Part shown: piece after piece, positions 8,654 through 18,021 of the stretch
Layout: every line of letters starts with the position of its first letter
Position numbering within the stretch: the stretch's first letter is position 1
Assembly: GCF_020164475.1 (NCBI RefSeq)
Contig: NZ_JAIQWX010000005.1
Span: 1 to 64,000, forward strand
Direction of reading: 5' to 3'
DNA length: 64,000 nucleotides
From: Pseudomonas sp. REP124
GTDB taxonomy: Bacteria > Pseudomonadota > Gammaproteobacteria > Pseudomonadales > Pseudomonadaceae
Position numbers and translations under genes: made by a program
The notes under the pieces: model-generated
Seen by the model: the letters and a program-made list of their open reading frames with translations, nothing else
Database searches by the model: none
What the model was told of the DNA's origin: nothing

Positions 8654-10156
8654 TTACAGCCAGAAACTCACCGCATACCACCCCAACACCCCCATCACCA
8701 GCGTATACGGCAATGCCATCCACACCATCCGCCCGTAGGACAACCGAATCAGCGGGGCAATTGCCGAGGTCAGGAGGAACAGGAAGGCGGCTTGGCCGTT
8801 GGGGGTGGCTACGCTGGGCAGGTTGGTGCCGGTGTTGATGGCAATGGCCAAGGTCTCGAAGTGTTCGCGGGTCATTTCGCCGGCGAGGAAGGCGCGTTTG
8901 ACTTCAGTGATGTATATGGTCGCCACGAACACGTTGTCGCTGATGGCCGACAGCAGGCCGTTGGCGATGTAGAGCATGCCCGGCTGCTGCGATGGGGGCA
9001 GGGAAATGACCCATTGAATCAGCGGCGTGAACAGTTGCTGATCCTGGATCACCGCCACCACCGCGAAAAACACCACCAGCAGCGAGGTGAAGGGCATCGC
9101 GTCCTTGAACGCGGAGCCCAGGCGATGTTCGTCGGTGATGCCGCTGAACACGGTGATCAGCACAATCACCATCAGCCCGATCAGACCCACTTCCGCCACA
9201 TGAAACGCCAGCGCGGCAATCAGGATCAGTGCCGCCAGGCCCTGCACAATCAGTGCTGCACGCTGGCGGGTGGTGCGTTCGGCATTGTCCTGCGCCGCGT
9301 AATCCGCCAGCACGGCGCGCACGTTGTCCGGCAGCAGGGTGCCGTAACCGAACCAGCGCAGCTTCTCCAGCAGTACGCAGGTCACCAGGCCTGCCGCCAG
9401 TACCGGCAGTGAAACCGGGGCGATCTTCAGGAAAAACTCGGAAAAGTGCCAACCCATCTCATGGCCGATCAACAGGTTCTGTGGCTCACCCACCAGGGTG
9501 CAGACGCCGCCCAGTGCCGTGCCCACCGCGCCGTGCATCAGCAGACTGCGCAGGAAGGCGCGGAACTGGTTGAGATCGTCATGATGAAGATGGGGCAGGT
9601 GCTGATCATCGCTGTATTCGCTGTCCTGACGCGGATCGTTGCCCGAGGCCACGCGGTGATAAACCGAATAAAAGCCCACGGCGGCGCTGATGATCACCGC
9701 GGTCACGGTCAAGGCATCGAGAAACGCCGACAGAAAGGCCGACAGGAAACAGAACATCAACGCCAGCAAGGCCTTGGAACGCACGCCCAACAGCAGGCGC
9801 GAGAACAGGAACAGCAGCAGATCCTTCATGAAGTAGATGCCGGCCACCATGAACATCAGCAGCAGGATCACCGGGAAGTTGTGCACCAGCTCGTCATACA
9901 GCGCCTGCGGCGTGGTCATTTTCAGCAGCAGGGCTTCGACCAGCAACAGGCCGCCGGGCATCAGCGGGTAGCATTTGAGTGCCATGGCCAGGGTGAAGAT
10001 GAACTCCAGCACCAATAACCAGCCCGCCGCCACCGGGCCCGCAGTCCACAGCACCAGTGCATTGAGAAGCAGAAAACCGACAATACACAGTTTGTACCAG
10101 CGGGGAGAGTTGCCGAGAAAGTTGTGGGCGAACGCTTGGGCCATGGAGCCGGACAT
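8654..10156 (-). CDS. nhaB: Na+/H+ antiporter NhaB
   Basis: This is an inner-membrane sodium/proton antiporter (500 residues) that expels Na+ in exchange for protons. The sequence is recognisable throughout: N-terminal [16 protein letters not shown], a dozen hydrophobic segments, [20 protein letters not shown], the loop [14 protein letters not shown] and the C-terminal [17 protein letters not shown]. An AAGGAG site 6 nt before the ATG fixes the start. It is probably a single-gene unit. Confidence 0.96.
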   Translation of the reverse strand: MSGSMAQAFAHNFLGNSPRWYKLCIVGFLLLNALVLWTAGPVAAGWLLVLEFIFTLAMALKCYPLMPGGLLLVEALLLKMTTPQALYDELVHNFPVILLLMFMVAGIYFMKDLLLFLFSRLLLGVRSKALLALMFCFLSAFLSAFLDALTVTAVIISAAVGFYSVYHRVASGNDPRQDSEYSDDQHLPHLHHDDLNQFRAFLRSLLMHGAVGTALGGVCTLVGEPQNLLIGHEMGWHFSEFFLKIAPVSLPVLAAGLVTCVLLEKLRWFGYGTLLPDNVRAVLADYAAQDNAERTTRQRAALIVQGLAALILIAALAFHVAEVGLIGLMVIVLITVFSGITDEHRLGSAFKDAMPFTSLLVVFFAVVAVIQDQQLFTPLIQWVISLPPSQQPGMLYIANGLLSAISDNVFVATIYITEVKRAFLAGEMTREHFETLAIAINTGTNLPSVATPNGQAAFLFLLTSAIAPLIRLSYGRMVWMALPYTLVMGVLGWYAVSFWL

Positions 10157-10231
10157 CGGCTACTCCTTGTTTTAAGAAGCGCGCAAGTTGCCGTAAGCGA
10201 GCGAGAAGTTCAAGCGTAGGAAAAATTACAG

Positions 10232-11521
10232 TCAGCCCAGATAACGGACGACGATTGCGTGGTAGTTACCGTCCAGGGAATAACCGCCGACGACGATATT
10301 GCCGTCGGCCTGAACAGCCAGTGAAGTGGCGGTATCGAGACTGCGACCCAGGCGAGTGCGAATCCATCCCGTGCAGTCGCCGAAGTTGCGGTCCAGTTGT
10401 CCGTCGGGCAAGTAGCGGCCCAGCATGAAGTCCGCATCGACGCCGCCAATGGTCGCGCCGGCCGTGACTACTGTGCCGTCGGGTTGTGCCTGGGCGGCGG
10501 TCCACTGACAGCCGATGCGACCGACTTCCAGCAGGTGCGGCAGACCGTCATTGCAGTGCATGTCGGGGCGGCCATTGACGTGAATTTTCAGTGAGAGACA
10601 GCGCATGGGATCGCGGCTGCTGCCGAAGCACTGCACCTCCCCGTTATCGTGCTGGATGATCTGGCTGACCTGGGCACCGTGGCCACAGGCCTTGAACGTC
10701 ATGAAACCATCTACGGCAAATCGCTCGTCCAGGCTGCCATCGGCGTTGTAGCGCGCCAGCAGGCCTTCCTCCGGGAAGTTGACCGAGCCTCCCACCAGAA
10801 TTCGTCCATCGTGCTGCACCCGCAGGCTGTTGAGCCAGGTGTTCATCAGCAGATGCCGGACCACCACGAATCCGCGGCCGTTGAAGCTTGAGTCCAGGGT
10901 GCCGTCGACGTCGAGGCGAATGAGCATGCCGGCATGATCGGCCAGTTCGAAATGGTGGTTGGCGATCAGCACGATGCGGCCATCCTGCTGAACCCCGGCA
11001 TCACAGGCTTCGGCGCCCGGTACGCCGGGAGGCAGCCAGAGGTCTCGAACCCCGTGGGACAGCTTGCCCGGCAGGCGCACGACGCAGCGTCCGTTGTCGC
11101 CAAAGCCTTGCACCGGTCGCCCTTGGGAGTCGAACAAGGCCACGGCGGGGAGGGTGCGGTGGGCATTTTCATAGTGCAGACCGATCAACAGAATGCGGCC
11201 GTCCGGCAATGCATGGACTTTGCCGGCCATAGCCTCGAAGCCAGGTTCGAACTGCCCGATGACGCTGCCCTGCGTGCCGAAGCTCAGGTCGGCCGAGCCA
11301 TCCTCCAGCAGACGGGCCAGGCCGAATCGGCTGCCATCCGGCACGCCGACCTTGGCCGCCACCAGCAATCGGCCCTGCCCATCGATGGCAATACCGTTGG
11401 CCATGCTGGAAATGCTGCCGGCGAAGTACACCTGGGTTTTGCCGTGGTTGGCGAAGGAGATATCGAGATGGCCGGCGCTTTCGAGTGTCGGCTGGAGGGT
11501 CAGAACAGACGGGACTGCCAT
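10232..11521 (-). CDS. Delta-60 repeat (beta-propeller-like) protein
   Basis: This 429-residue protein is built from about seven delta-60 repeats (DUF5122), each with a core such as QHDGRILVGGSVNF followed by LLARYNADGSLDERF. Other copies are IDGQGRLLVAAKVG, ALPDGRILLIGLHY, QQDGRIVLIANHHF, QPDGTVVTAGATIG and QADGNIVVGGYSLD. Such repeats usually form blades of a propeller in secreted or surface proteins, but no Sec signal peptide is visible here. The start MAVPSVLTLQP is set by AAGGAG nine nt upstream. Function unknown. Confidence 0.8.
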   Translation of the reverse strand: MAVPSVLTLQPTLESAGHLDISFANHGKTQVYFAGSISSMANGIAIDGQGRLLVAAKVGVPDGSRFGLARLLEDGSADLSFGTQGSVIGQFEPGFEAMAGKVHALPDGRILLIGLHYENAHRTLPAVALFDSQGRPVQGFGDNGRCVVRLPGKLSHGVRDLWLPPGVPGAEACDAGVQQDGRIVLIANHHFELADHAGMLIRLDVDGTLDSSFNGRGFVVVRHLLMNTWLNSLRVQHDGRILVGGSVNFPEEGLLARYNADGSLDERFAVDGFMTFKACGHGAQVSQIIQHDNGEVQCFGSSRDPMRCLSLKIHVNGRPDMHCNDGLPHLLEVGRIGCQWTAAQAQPDGTVVTAGATIGGVDADFMLGRYLPDGQLDRNFGDCTGWIRTRLGRSLDTATSLAVQADGNIVVGGYSLDGNYHAIVVRYLG

Positions 11522-11792
11522 GCACGCTTCTCCTTGCGAGTCGTCTTTATCCACGGCTCTATCCATGGATTTGGAAGTGGCGACTTATAAGGAGGTTATT
11601 CAAGCTCTGAAAGCTTTAATGCACAACTGACAGAACTAACAGACGGAGAGTCGCTGTGTGCCACAACAGTGTCTTTTCGAACCAAAGCCAAGCCTGCAAA
11701 GGATTCAAGCAGGCGAAAGTTCAATTAGAAAAGTTTCGCAAGTACGCCTGTTTACCAAACGCAGGGCAACTAACGACGGGAGGAGGGTGGGT

Positions 11793-11816
11793 GCGGATTA
11801 CCCCGGGGTAATCCGC
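11793..11816 (-). terminator. Perfect 24-bp palindrome, likely terminator
   Basis: GCGGATTACCCC and its exact complement abut with no spacer, seven bp beyond the stop codon of the 88-residue gene. The run AAAAC on its upstream side does not give a downstream U-tract for that gene, so termination efficiency is uncertain. Confidence 0.5.
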
Positions 11817-11823
11817 AAAACGA

Positions 11824-12090
11824 TCAGTGCGGCATCGACCAGGACTGCAACTTGTAGCCTTCCTGGCTCAGTTCTGCACGGGCCTGTTCAAGCAGGCGTT
11901 CGAGTTGCTGAGGGTCGGTGTAGGCGCTGCTGGGGATCTGCTTGCGGCCTATACTGTTGTTGGTGCGGTCGATGACGGTCAGGCTGAGTTCGCCGTTGCC
12001 GTCCTGTGGCGCCCAGGCCACGCATTGGAAGGGCTTAAATGCGCGGTCGGCAATCAAAAGAGCTTCGTTGATACGCAGCGGGGCATTCAT
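11824..12090 (-). CDS. Small conserved hypothetical protein
   Basis: I do not recognise a named family for this 88-residue soluble protein. It starts MNAPLRINEALLIADRAF, has a predicted beta-rich middle (GELSLTVIDRTNNSIGRKQI) and a C-terminal helix (DPQQLERLLEQARAEL). It has no signal peptide or membrane segment. Codon use is normal for the genome and the frame is well conserved in style, so I think it is real. It stands alone, divergent from the sigma-54 regulator. Confidence 0.65.
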   Translation of the reverse strand: MNAPLRINEALLIADRAFKPFQCVAWAPQDGNGELSLTVIDRTNNSIGRKQIPSSAYTDPQQLERLLEQARAELSQEGYKLQSWSMPH

Positions 12091-12333
12091 AGGATGGTCT
12101 CTCAATAGGCCCAATCAAGTGATGTGCCGACAGTTGGGCTTACCGTTCGGCTGGTTACTTGTACTGATGCGCGCAACAGTGGTTCGGGTCACACATAACG
12201 AAAAGAAATTTCAACTTTCTTTCACCGGCATAACACCAACGCTCGTTTTGAAAGCTGAATGAAAGGATCCAAAGTCGGTAGGTAACTAACAAAGCGCCTT
12301 CTTATAACTATTTACGCAGCAACTCTATAGTCA

Positions 12334-12372
12334 AACGTTACAAGGTGCCGTCAAATTCTTGCTAACGTTACA
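12334..12372. promoter_or_regulatory. Direct repeats AACGTTACA, 30 bp apart
   Basis: The nonamer AACGTTACA occurs at 12334 and again at 12364 upstream of the sigma-54 regulator gene. The second copy lies within the near-palindrome CTAACGTTAC. The 30-bp period is close to three helical turns. This could be an operator for the regulator gene, with factor unknown. Confidence 0.4.
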
Positions 12373-12380
12373 GTCGGGTC

Positions 12381-12422
12381 CGCCAAATGACTGTTTTTAA
12401 TAATATTTCCTAGAATTTGGCG
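12381..12422. promoter_or_regulatory. Inverted repeat flanking a -10-like TAATAT
   Basis: CGCCAAAT at 12381-12388 and its exact complement ATTTGGCG at 12415-12422 enclose an AT-rich spacer with TAATAT. The right arm ends 13 bp before the start codon, so a protein bound here would block transcription or translation of the regulator gene. This suggests autoregulation, which is inference. Confidence 0.4.
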
Positions 12423-12435
12423 CCAAGGAACAGTC

Positions 12436-13761
12436 ATGAATGAAGCGCCTGCCTTAAGACGTCTATTAGTGGTTGACCCCTGCGACGACTGCCATCGTCT
12501 GTTACCTGGATTACGCTCCGTGGGTTGGGATGTCGACAGTTGTTCATTGGAAAACGCCGCCGATCGAACCTGTGACGTGGGCCTGCTGCGCTTGCAGCCT
12601 TTTCATCTGGAGCGACCGGATGCGGTCAAGGAATTGATCAGCCGCAGCAATACCGAGTGGATCGCGGTACTCAATCAGGAAGTGCTGCGTTTGCAGAACG
12701 TGGGCGACTTCGTCTGTGAATGGTTCTTCGATTTTCATACCCTGCCGTTCGATGTTTCCCGGGTTCAGGTAACTCTGGGGCGGGCATTCGGCATGGCCCG
12801 CCTGCGTGGGCAAGGCACTGTCCATATTGATCAGCCCGAGCATGAGCTGCTGGGCGACAGCAAGCCGATTCGGGAACTGCGTAAACTGCTGAGCAAACTG
12901 GCGCCCACTGAGTCGCCGGTGCTGATTCGCGGTGAAAGCGGCACCGGCAAGGAACTGGTCGCACGGACGCTGCACCGACAGTCCCAACGGCACAGCAAAC
13001 CCTTTGTCGCGATCAATTGCGGGGCGATCCCGGAGCACTTGATCCAGTCCGAATTGTTCGGCCATGAAAAGGGTGCTTTCACCGGCGCCCATCAACGCAA
13101 GGTCGGGCGTATCGAGGCGGCCAATGGCGGCACCCTGTTCCTCGATGAAATCGGTGACTTGCCGCTGGAGTTGCAGGCCAATCTGTTGCGCTTCCTGCAG
13201 GAAAAACACATCGAGCGGGTCGGTGGCAGTCAGCCGATTCCGGTGGACGTGCGGGTGTTGGCGGCGACTCACGTCGACCTTGAGGCGGCGATCGAGAAGA
13301 AACGCTTCCGGGAAGACCTGTATTACCGCCTCAACGTGCTGCAGGTGGTGACTGCGCCGCTGCGGGAGCGTCATGGTGACCTGTCGATGCTGGCCAACCA
13401 TTTTTCCCACTTCTACAGCCATGAAACCGGCCGCCGTCCGCGCAGTTTCAGCGAGGATGCGTTGATTGCCATGGGCAAGCACGATTGGCCGGGCAACGTT
13501 CGTGAGCTGGCCAACCGCGTGCGCCGTGGCCTGGTGCTCGCCGAAGGGCGGCAGATCGAGGCGCGGGACCTGGGGCTGATCAGCCAGCAGGCCGTCGCCA
13601 CGCCGATGGGCACCCTCGAAGACTACAAGACCCGGGCCGAACGCCAGGCGTTGTGCGATGTATTGAATCGCCACAGCGACAACCTCAGCGTCGCCGCCAA
13701 GGTCCTGGGCGTGTCGCGGCCGACGTTTTACCGGTTGCTGCACAAGCATCAGATCCGTTGA
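12436..13761 (+). CDS. Sigma-54 activator, VpsR-like N-terminus
   Basis: This is a bacterial enhancer-binding protein (441 residues). Residues 8-120 form a degenerate receiver-like domain resembling the VpsR N-terminus ([10 protein letters not shown], then no clear phospho-acceptor in the usual place). The AAA+ domain has Walker A GESGTGKE at 166-173, the sigma-54 contact loop GAFTGA at 213-218 and Walker [11 protein letters not shown] at 231-240. A Fis-type HTH closes it ([20 protein letters not shown]). It converges on fapF and is the only sigma-54 activator in the window, while fapA has a good sigma-54 promoter, so I infer it activates the amyloid operon. In VpsR this domain type is linked to c-di-GMP control; whether it senses that here is unknown. 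Confidence 0.9.
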   Translation: MNEAPALRRLLVVDPCDDCHRLLPGLRSVGWDVDSCSLENAADRTCDVGLLRLQPFHLERPDAVKELISRSNTEWIAVLNQEVLRLQNVGDFVCEWFFDFHTLPFDVSRVQVTLGRAFGMARLRGQGTVHIDQPEHELLGDSKPIRELRKLLSKLAPTESPVLIRGESGTGKELVARTLHRQSQRHSKPFVAINCGAIPEHLIQSELFGHEKGAFTGAHQRKVGRIEAANGGTLFLDEIGDLPLELQANLLRFLQEKHIERVGGSQPIPVDVRVLAATHVDLEAAIEKKRFREDLYYRLNVLQVVTAPLRERHGDLSMLANHFSHFYSHETGRRPRSFSEDALIAMGKHDWPGNVRELANRVRRGLVLAEGRQIEARDLGLISQQAVATPMGTLEDYKTRAERQALCDVLNRHSDNLSVAAKVLGVSRPTFYRLLHKHQIR

Positions 13762-13770
13762 CCCACCAAT

Positions 13771-13864
13771 CTGTAGGAGCGAGGCTTGCCCGCGAATGCG
13801 TCAGGTCAGCCAACATCAATGTTGACTGTGCCGGCCTCTTCGCGGGCAAGCCTCGCTCCTACAG
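13771..13864. repeat. REPIN
   Basis: An inverted pair of REP units of the CTGTAGGAGCGAGGCTTGCC subtype lies directly after the regulator stop codon. Confidence 0.85.
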
Positions 13865-13878
13865 GTATCGTGATTCCC

Positions 13879-13980
13879 CTGTAGGAGCGAGTTCACTCGC
13901 GATGGTCGTCAACGATGACGCTGGGCATCTGGCACCCCGCAGTATTCTCTGGTTCATCGCGAGCAAGCTCGCTCCTACAG
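13879..13980. repeat. REPIN
   Basis: A second inverted REP pair of a different subtype (CTGTAGGAGCGAGTTCACTC / GAGCAAGCTCGCTCCTACAG) is in tandem with the one at 13771, between the convergent regulator and fapF. Confidence 0.85.
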
Positions 13981-13996
13981 GTATCGCGCAAAAAAG

Positions 13997-14029
13997 AGCC
14001 CCGCTGCGATTGAACATCGCAGCGGGGCT
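13997..14029. terminator. Bidirectional terminator of fap operon and regulator
   Basis: A perfect 14-bp stem (AGCCCCGCTGCGAT and complement) with loop TGAAC is flanked by an A-run on the left and TTTT on the right. It lies 12 bp beyond the fapF stop and suits intrinsic termination in both directions. Confidence 0.85.
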
Positions 14030-14041
14030 TTTGCTTGCCGA

Positions 14042-15352
14042 TCAGAAGTAGTACGGGAATTTCAGGCTGAACTGGAAGTCCGGCGCATCGTCGGTCATGC
14101 CGATCGACAGGTTGGGAACGATGGTCAGGTTGTCGGTGGCCGCAATGGTCATGCCGATGTTGAAGTAACCGGCGTTGGCGTCGCTGGACGTCACCGATTC
14201 CCAATCCCCGCCATCCTGCTTGATCTTGCTCTTGCGCTGCACCACGTCAGACACCGAGAACGACATACTCATCTTTTCGTTCAGAGCGAATGCGATACCG
14301 GCACCGATCTGGAAGCTGTCGCCGATGCGAACCTTGCCCGGCGTATCCACGTTGACTGTGGAACTGATGTCGTCGAAGGATTCTTCGAAGTTGTGGGTAT
14401 AGGACAAGCTACCGAACAGTACCGCCGGGTCAAAGGTCTTGACCAGCGAGATCCCCGGCGTGATCGACCACACGCCGTTGCCGGTCGGCAGGGTGTCAGG
14501 CACGAACAGGTTGGAGTTGGCGTCCGTCTGACGCAGCTTGATGCCGAACGGGTCCTTGCCGGTTGGCGCCTTGACCCGCAAGGTCACGACGGCATCGGGC
14601 GTGTTCACCGACTCGTCCATGAACTTGTAGGCGATACCGAAGTTGACGTCGCCAATGGTCGGATCGCGGGTGACCGTGTCTTCGGTCGTGACGTTCGAGG
14701 CGCCACCGTTGCCGCCACCGGACTGGTAGGTGGATTCGCGGTAGATCACCGGCACGTTCAAGTCGAATTGCCAGCGATTGTCGAAGTTGTAGCGGCCGGT
14801 CAGGTCAAGGGTCCAGGTATCGGCCTTGATCCGGTCCAGGTTGATGTTGCCAAGGAAAATCGAGTCCAGGGCGAGAAAGCCGTTGAGGATCAGCTGGCGC
14901 GTATCGTAACGCGAATAGGTGAGGCCGGTTTCGAAGCTGAACTTGCCGCCGCCGAAGAAGCCGCTGGCCTCGTCATACAGGTTGGAAACGCTTTGCGCCG
15001 GCTGCGAATCGTCCGCCAGCGATTGACCGTAGGAACTGCCAGTACCACCCCCACCTGCACCACCTGATGCGGCTGCGGCACCTGTCCCCGTAGCGATTTG
15101 CGAATTGCCTTTCATGTCAGCCGGCGACTTGGCCAGGCGTTTTGGAGCGGGAGATGCTGGTTGATCTTCGACCTGGCGGACCCGTTGTTCGAGGACCGCC
15201 AGGGCTTTTTGCTGTACTTCGTATCGTTGCTTCAACTCCAGAAGTTCCTGCTTCAGAAGCTCCACCTCCGCATCCGGTGCTGCCTGCACCATCACCGCCG
15301 GGAGAAGAGCGCCCAGACAAACAACTGCGCGCAGTGGTACTGATCGATACAT
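14042..15352 (-). CDS. fapF: FapF amyloid-secretion outer-membrane pore
   Basis: This is the outer-membrane channel of the functional-amyloid system (436 residues) that carries Fap subunits to the cell surface. It has a signal peptide ending near residue 24 (AVMVQA), then a periplasmic coiled coil (about 28-62, [19 protein letters not shown]). A Gly/Ser-rich linker ([19 protein letters not shown]) leads to a beta-barrel from about residue 130 that ends in the aromatic C-terminus FPYYF typical of outer-membrane proteins. Known FapF is a trimeric barrel gated by its N-terminal coiled coil, and the domain order here matches. It is the last gene of the operon, 46 bp after fapE. Confidence 0.92.
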   Translation of the reverse strand: MYRSVPLRAVVCLGALLPAVMVQAAPDAEVELLKQELLELKQRYEVQQKALAVLEQRVRQVEDQPASPAPKRLAKSPADMKGNSQIATGTGAAAASGGAGGGGTGSSYGQSLADDSQPAQSVSNLYDEASGFFGGGKFSFETGLTYSRYDTRQLILNGFLALDSIFLGNINLDRIKADTWTLDLTGRYNFDNRWQFDLNVPVIYRESTYQSGGGNGGASNVTTEDTVTRDPTIGDVNFGIAYKFMDESVNTPDAVVTLRVKAPTGKDPFGIKLRQTDANSNLFVPDTLPTGNGVWSITPGISLVKTFDPAVLFGSLSYTHNFEESFDDISSTVNVDTPGKVRIGDSFQIGAGIAFALNEKMSMSFSVSDVVQRKSKIKQDGGDWESVTSSDANAGYFNIGMTIAATDNLTIVPNLSIGMTDDAPDFQFSLKFPYYF

Positions 15353-15398
15353 GAATCAAGCCGTCCCTAAATGCCCAATGGTCGAGACTCAGCGTAGT

Positions 15399-16151
15399 TC
15401 AATATCCAAGGGTGCGAAGTGCGTTGAGTTGAGTCAGATTGCAGTCCAATGCGCCAGCACTCGGGCCATTATTATTGAGAACCACGTTGAGCTGAGTAAG
15501 GTTGCTGACCATGTTGCTGTTACCCAGTAGCCGGGTATTTTGCAGCAGGCCGCCCTGGGCGACTTGTTGCATGGCAGAACCCTGATTGTTGTTGGCCGTA
15601 ATGGCCATCTGTATACCACCGCCCGTTGCGGACACTGCAACGTTGCCTGCAGCATTGCCGCCGGTAATGGTCTGGCCTGCCATCAGCGCCTGACCCTGGC
15701 TGGGTACCAACGCCGGGGCCGTACTGGCCTCTTTGACGTCGATGCTGATGTTGTTGTTGGAACTGTTGCCATCGCCCGCGGCACGTGTGACTTGAGTAAT
15801 GCCCTGGGTCACGGTGAGGTTGGCGCCGCCGGTCACGCTGCCGGTGCCATGCTCCTGCGAATTGCCACTGTTACCGCCACCGCTGTGCGAGTAGGTAGAA
15901 ACATAGAACTGGGGTTTTACCGTTGCGGCCTGAATCTGCATCGAAGTCGATGCGCCGATCATGTCGCCACTGGCGTTGCGCCAGCTACTGCTCATCACTA
16001 CACCGAAGCTGATAATCCGCCCCGGCATCACATAACGACCACGCAGCTCGGCCAGCTCCTGGTCCTTGATTTCGATGGGTTTGAATCCGTTTGCAAAACC
16101 TGAGGTGCTCGCTACCAGACAGGCAGCGGCCAGCCAATAAGAGGTTTTCAT
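15399..16151 (-). CDS. fapE: FapE amyloid-associated secreted protein
   Basis: FapE is a minor extracellular component of Fap fibrils. This 250-residue protein has a Sec signal peptide (MKTSYWLAAACLVASTSGFA) and an N-terminal segment IEIKDQELAELRGRYVMPGR. A long Asn/Gly/Gln-rich body follows (VTQGITQVTRAAGDGNSSNN, LLGNSNMVSNLTQLNVVLNN). The start is set by GGGAG upstream of the ATG at 16151. A single Cys lies near the C-terminus. Gene order and composition support the assignment more than any motif does. Confidence 0.88.
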   Translation of the reverse strand: MKTSYWLAAACLVASTSGFANGFKPIEIKDQELAELRGRYVMPGRIISFGVVMSSSWRNASGDMIGASTSMQIQAATVKPQFYVSTYSHSGGGNSGNSQEHGTGSVTGGANLTVTQGITQVTRAAGDGNSSNNNISIDVKEASTAPALVPSQGQALMAGQTITGGNAAGNVAVSATGGGIQMAITANNNQGSAMQQVAQGGLLQNTRLLGNSNMVSNLTQLNVVLNNNGPSAGALDCNLTQLNALRTLGY

Positions 16152-16193
16152 CTGCTGCTCCCGGAGCATCCTGCTCTATCATCTTTTAGGCGA

Positions 16194-16874
16194 TTAAAAG
16201 AAGTCGCTCTGTATGAAGCCGAAATCCATCAGTTCCGCATCTTTGACCGGGTTGAAACTGTCCAGCTTGTTCTTGGCCGTCAGGGGTTCCGGTGGGCTGC
16301 GCAAGGCATTTGCCTTGTCGTAACCAGGACCTACGATGGCAAAGACGATGCCGTTCCAACCTTTGACAAAGTCCTCGTGGGAGTAGCGTTTATGGCCGAG
16401 TACCGGGTCGCCGATGTAGACCCAGTCCTTGTCGGCCCGCTGCAGCACCACGAAGTGCTTGTAACCGCGAATATCCACCAGTACCACCACCGGGATCGTC
16501 ACTGAATCGAGTCTTTCCGGCGGAATCTTGTAGCCCCGGGCACGCATGCCGATGCTTTCAACGTAGCGCTTCATGTCCAGCATGGAGAAACCTTGAGTAC
16601 GAACAAGGTCCTGGTCAGCATTGACCAGCATGCCTTTGATGACGTGCTCCTCATCGACGTCGAGCCAATAGGCCTGGCGCAGTACCGTTGCCAGTGCGGC
16701 GGCGCCGCAGCTGAAATCGGTTTTTTGTTCGACGATGTCCATGAACTTGCGCTCACGCAGACTCTGCACCTGCTTGTACACTAGTACGCCACCTGGAAGG
16801 GCGGCAACCGGCATCTGTGCAGCCTCGGTCAGGCCGGACAGACAGAGCAGGGCAACGAGAGCAGTCTTGTGCAT
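16194..16874 (-). CDS. fapD: FapD, C39-like periplasmic protease
   Basis: This 226-residue protein has a signal peptide (MHKTALVALLCLSGLTEA) followed by a peptidase C39-like papain fold. The catalytic residues appear complete: Cys56 in KTDFSCGAAALATVL, His140 in RGYKHFVVLQ and Asp156 in VYIGDPVLG. FapD is required for Fap export and probably processes or licenses subunits in the periplasm. It follows fapC after a 63-bp gap that holds a strong terminator hairpin, so its expression is probably well below that of fapA-C. Confidence 0.92.
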   Translation of the reverse strand: MHKTALVALLCLSGLTEAAQMPVAALPGGVLVYKQVQSLRERKFMDIVEQKTDFSCGAAALATVLRQAYWLDVDEEHVIKGMLVNADQDLVRTQGFSMLDMKRYVESIGMRARGYKIPPERLDSVTIPVVVLVDIRGYKHFVVLQRADKDWVYIGDPVLGHKRYSHEDFVKGWNGIVFAIVGPGYDKANALRSPPEPLTAKNKLDSFNPVKDAELMDFGFIQSDFF

Positions 16875-16901
16875 TGTCGATACGCCTTGGGACTGTGGAA
16901 A

Positions 16902-16923
16902 AAAGCCCCGTTGCCGGGGCTTT
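16902..16923 (-). terminator. Intra-operon terminator between fapC and fapD
   Basis: A perfect 9-bp GC-rich stem (AAAGCCCCG and complement, 4-nt loop) is followed on the minus strand by TTTTTTCC. It lies in the 63-bp fapC-fapD gap and has the form of a complete intrinsic terminator for transcripts coming from fapABC. Partial read-through would give more amyloid subunits than export proteins. Confidence 0.85.
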
Positions 16924-16937
16924 CCTTTGTATCGCGA

Positions 16938-17957
16938 TTACTGGCAGGCGCGGCAGCCGGCAGCGATCGACAGCGAGTTGCTTTGTTGGTTGCCTACACC
17001 GGCAGCGTTGTTGAAGCCCGCGTTGCCGTTGAAGTTGTTACCAACGTTAGTCATGTTAGCAGTGTTGGTAACTGGGTTTTTCCAGCCGTCTGCAACCATG
17101 ACCTGTTGGGTGTACTGACCAGCCAGATCGAAGGTGCCCATGGCCTGGAACTTGAACTTGTCATCGCCATTGTTGCCGCCGTTACCGCCGTGGCCGCCCC
17201 GGTCGTTGTTGCCATAACCACCGCCGCCGTGGCCGCGATCCTCTTCGACGGTACCAGTGCCTTTGGCCTGGAATTTGCCATCAGCCTTGAAGGTGCTCTT
17301 GAGGGTTTCGGTTTTCCAGGTTTGGGTGCCATAGTTGCTGACTTCCAGACCGCTGGAGGTCTGGTTGGCCGCAGCCGCAGCGCCTGCTACACGGCCGCCC
17401 GATACGGCGATCGCCAGGTTGTTTTTCTGTTGGTTGAAGTTGCCGGCAGCGTTGTTCACACCGATGTTGCCGGAGCCGCCGTTACCCACATTGCTCATGT
17501 TGGCAGAGGCAGTGCTCGAGTAGTTGTAAACGGTGTTGGCGGTGTTGTTCTGAGTGGCGCTGGACACGGCGATTGCGGAACCGAAGATGAAGCTTTCGTC
17601 AGCAGTGGCCAGAGCAGCGGCGTTGTCTTGTTGGTTGCCGTCGCCAGCGGCGTTGTTCATGCCGGCGTTGCCGTTGCCGCCATTGCCTGCGTTGTCCATC
17701 CGGGCGTCATTGCGGGTGCCCTGGTTCAGTACGCCGTTGCCGTTGCTGTCCTGTGAATCAAGCACGGCGGCCCCAGCGCCTGCGGTGATGGACAGAATTT
17801 CTTCGAAGGTAGGGTGCTTGGGCTGCTGGTTGCCATGCCCATTGCCGTTACCGTTGCCATGACCGCGATCATCATCGCGACCGCCTGCTTGTGCTGCGAT
17901 TGCCATCACTGCTGCGAGAGCGAAAACCAGTGGTTTTAAGGCCATTGAAGGTTTCAT
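16938..17957 (-). CDS. fapC: FapC, major functional-amyloid subunit
   Basis: FapC is the main fibril subunit (339 residues here). After a signal peptide (to about residue 24) comes a Gly/His/Asn-rich leader. Three imperfect amyloid repeats lie at about 83-118, 147-184 and 297-333, each with an Asn/Gln-rich core such as GNAGMNNAAGDGNQQ, GNIGVNNAAGNFNQQ or GNAGFNNAAGVGNQQ. The first linker is short (about 28 residues). The second is long (about 110) and carries a Gly/His/Asn-rich insert (GHGGGGYGNNDRGGHGG) flanked by two related FKADGKFQAKGTG / FKFQAMGTF segments. The protein ends in the conserved CxxC (CRAC, 335-338). GGAG precedes the ATG. Confidence 0.95.
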   Translation of the reverse strand: MKPSMALKPLVFALAAVMAIAAQAGGRDDDRGHGNGNGNGHGNQQPKHPTFEEILSITAGAGAAVLDSQDSNGNGVLNQGTRNDARMDNAGNGGNGNAGMNNAAGDGNQQDNAAALATADESFIFGSAIAVSSATQNNTANTVYNYSSTASANMSNVGNGGSGNIGVNNAAGNFNQQKNNLAIAVSGGRVAGAAAAANQTSSGLEVSNYGTQTWKTETLKSTFKADGKFQAKGTGTVEEDRGHGGGGYGNNDRGGHGGNGGNNGDDKFKFQAMGTFDLAGQYTQQVMVADGWKNPVTNTANMTNVGNNFNGNAGFNNAAGVGNQQSNSLSIAAGCRACQ

Positions 17958-18021
17958 GGTGTTTCTCCGTGCTTATTAGTTGGTTAAGTGTTGGTACTTT
18001 CTAATCGCACTGCGGTTTGGG

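Noticed and set aside
11577..11630. 17-codon frame containing AAGGAGGT upstream of the delta-60 gene
   Set aside because: The strong ribosome-site-like sequence has no start codon at proper spacing, only an ATG 30 nt later followed at once by a stop.
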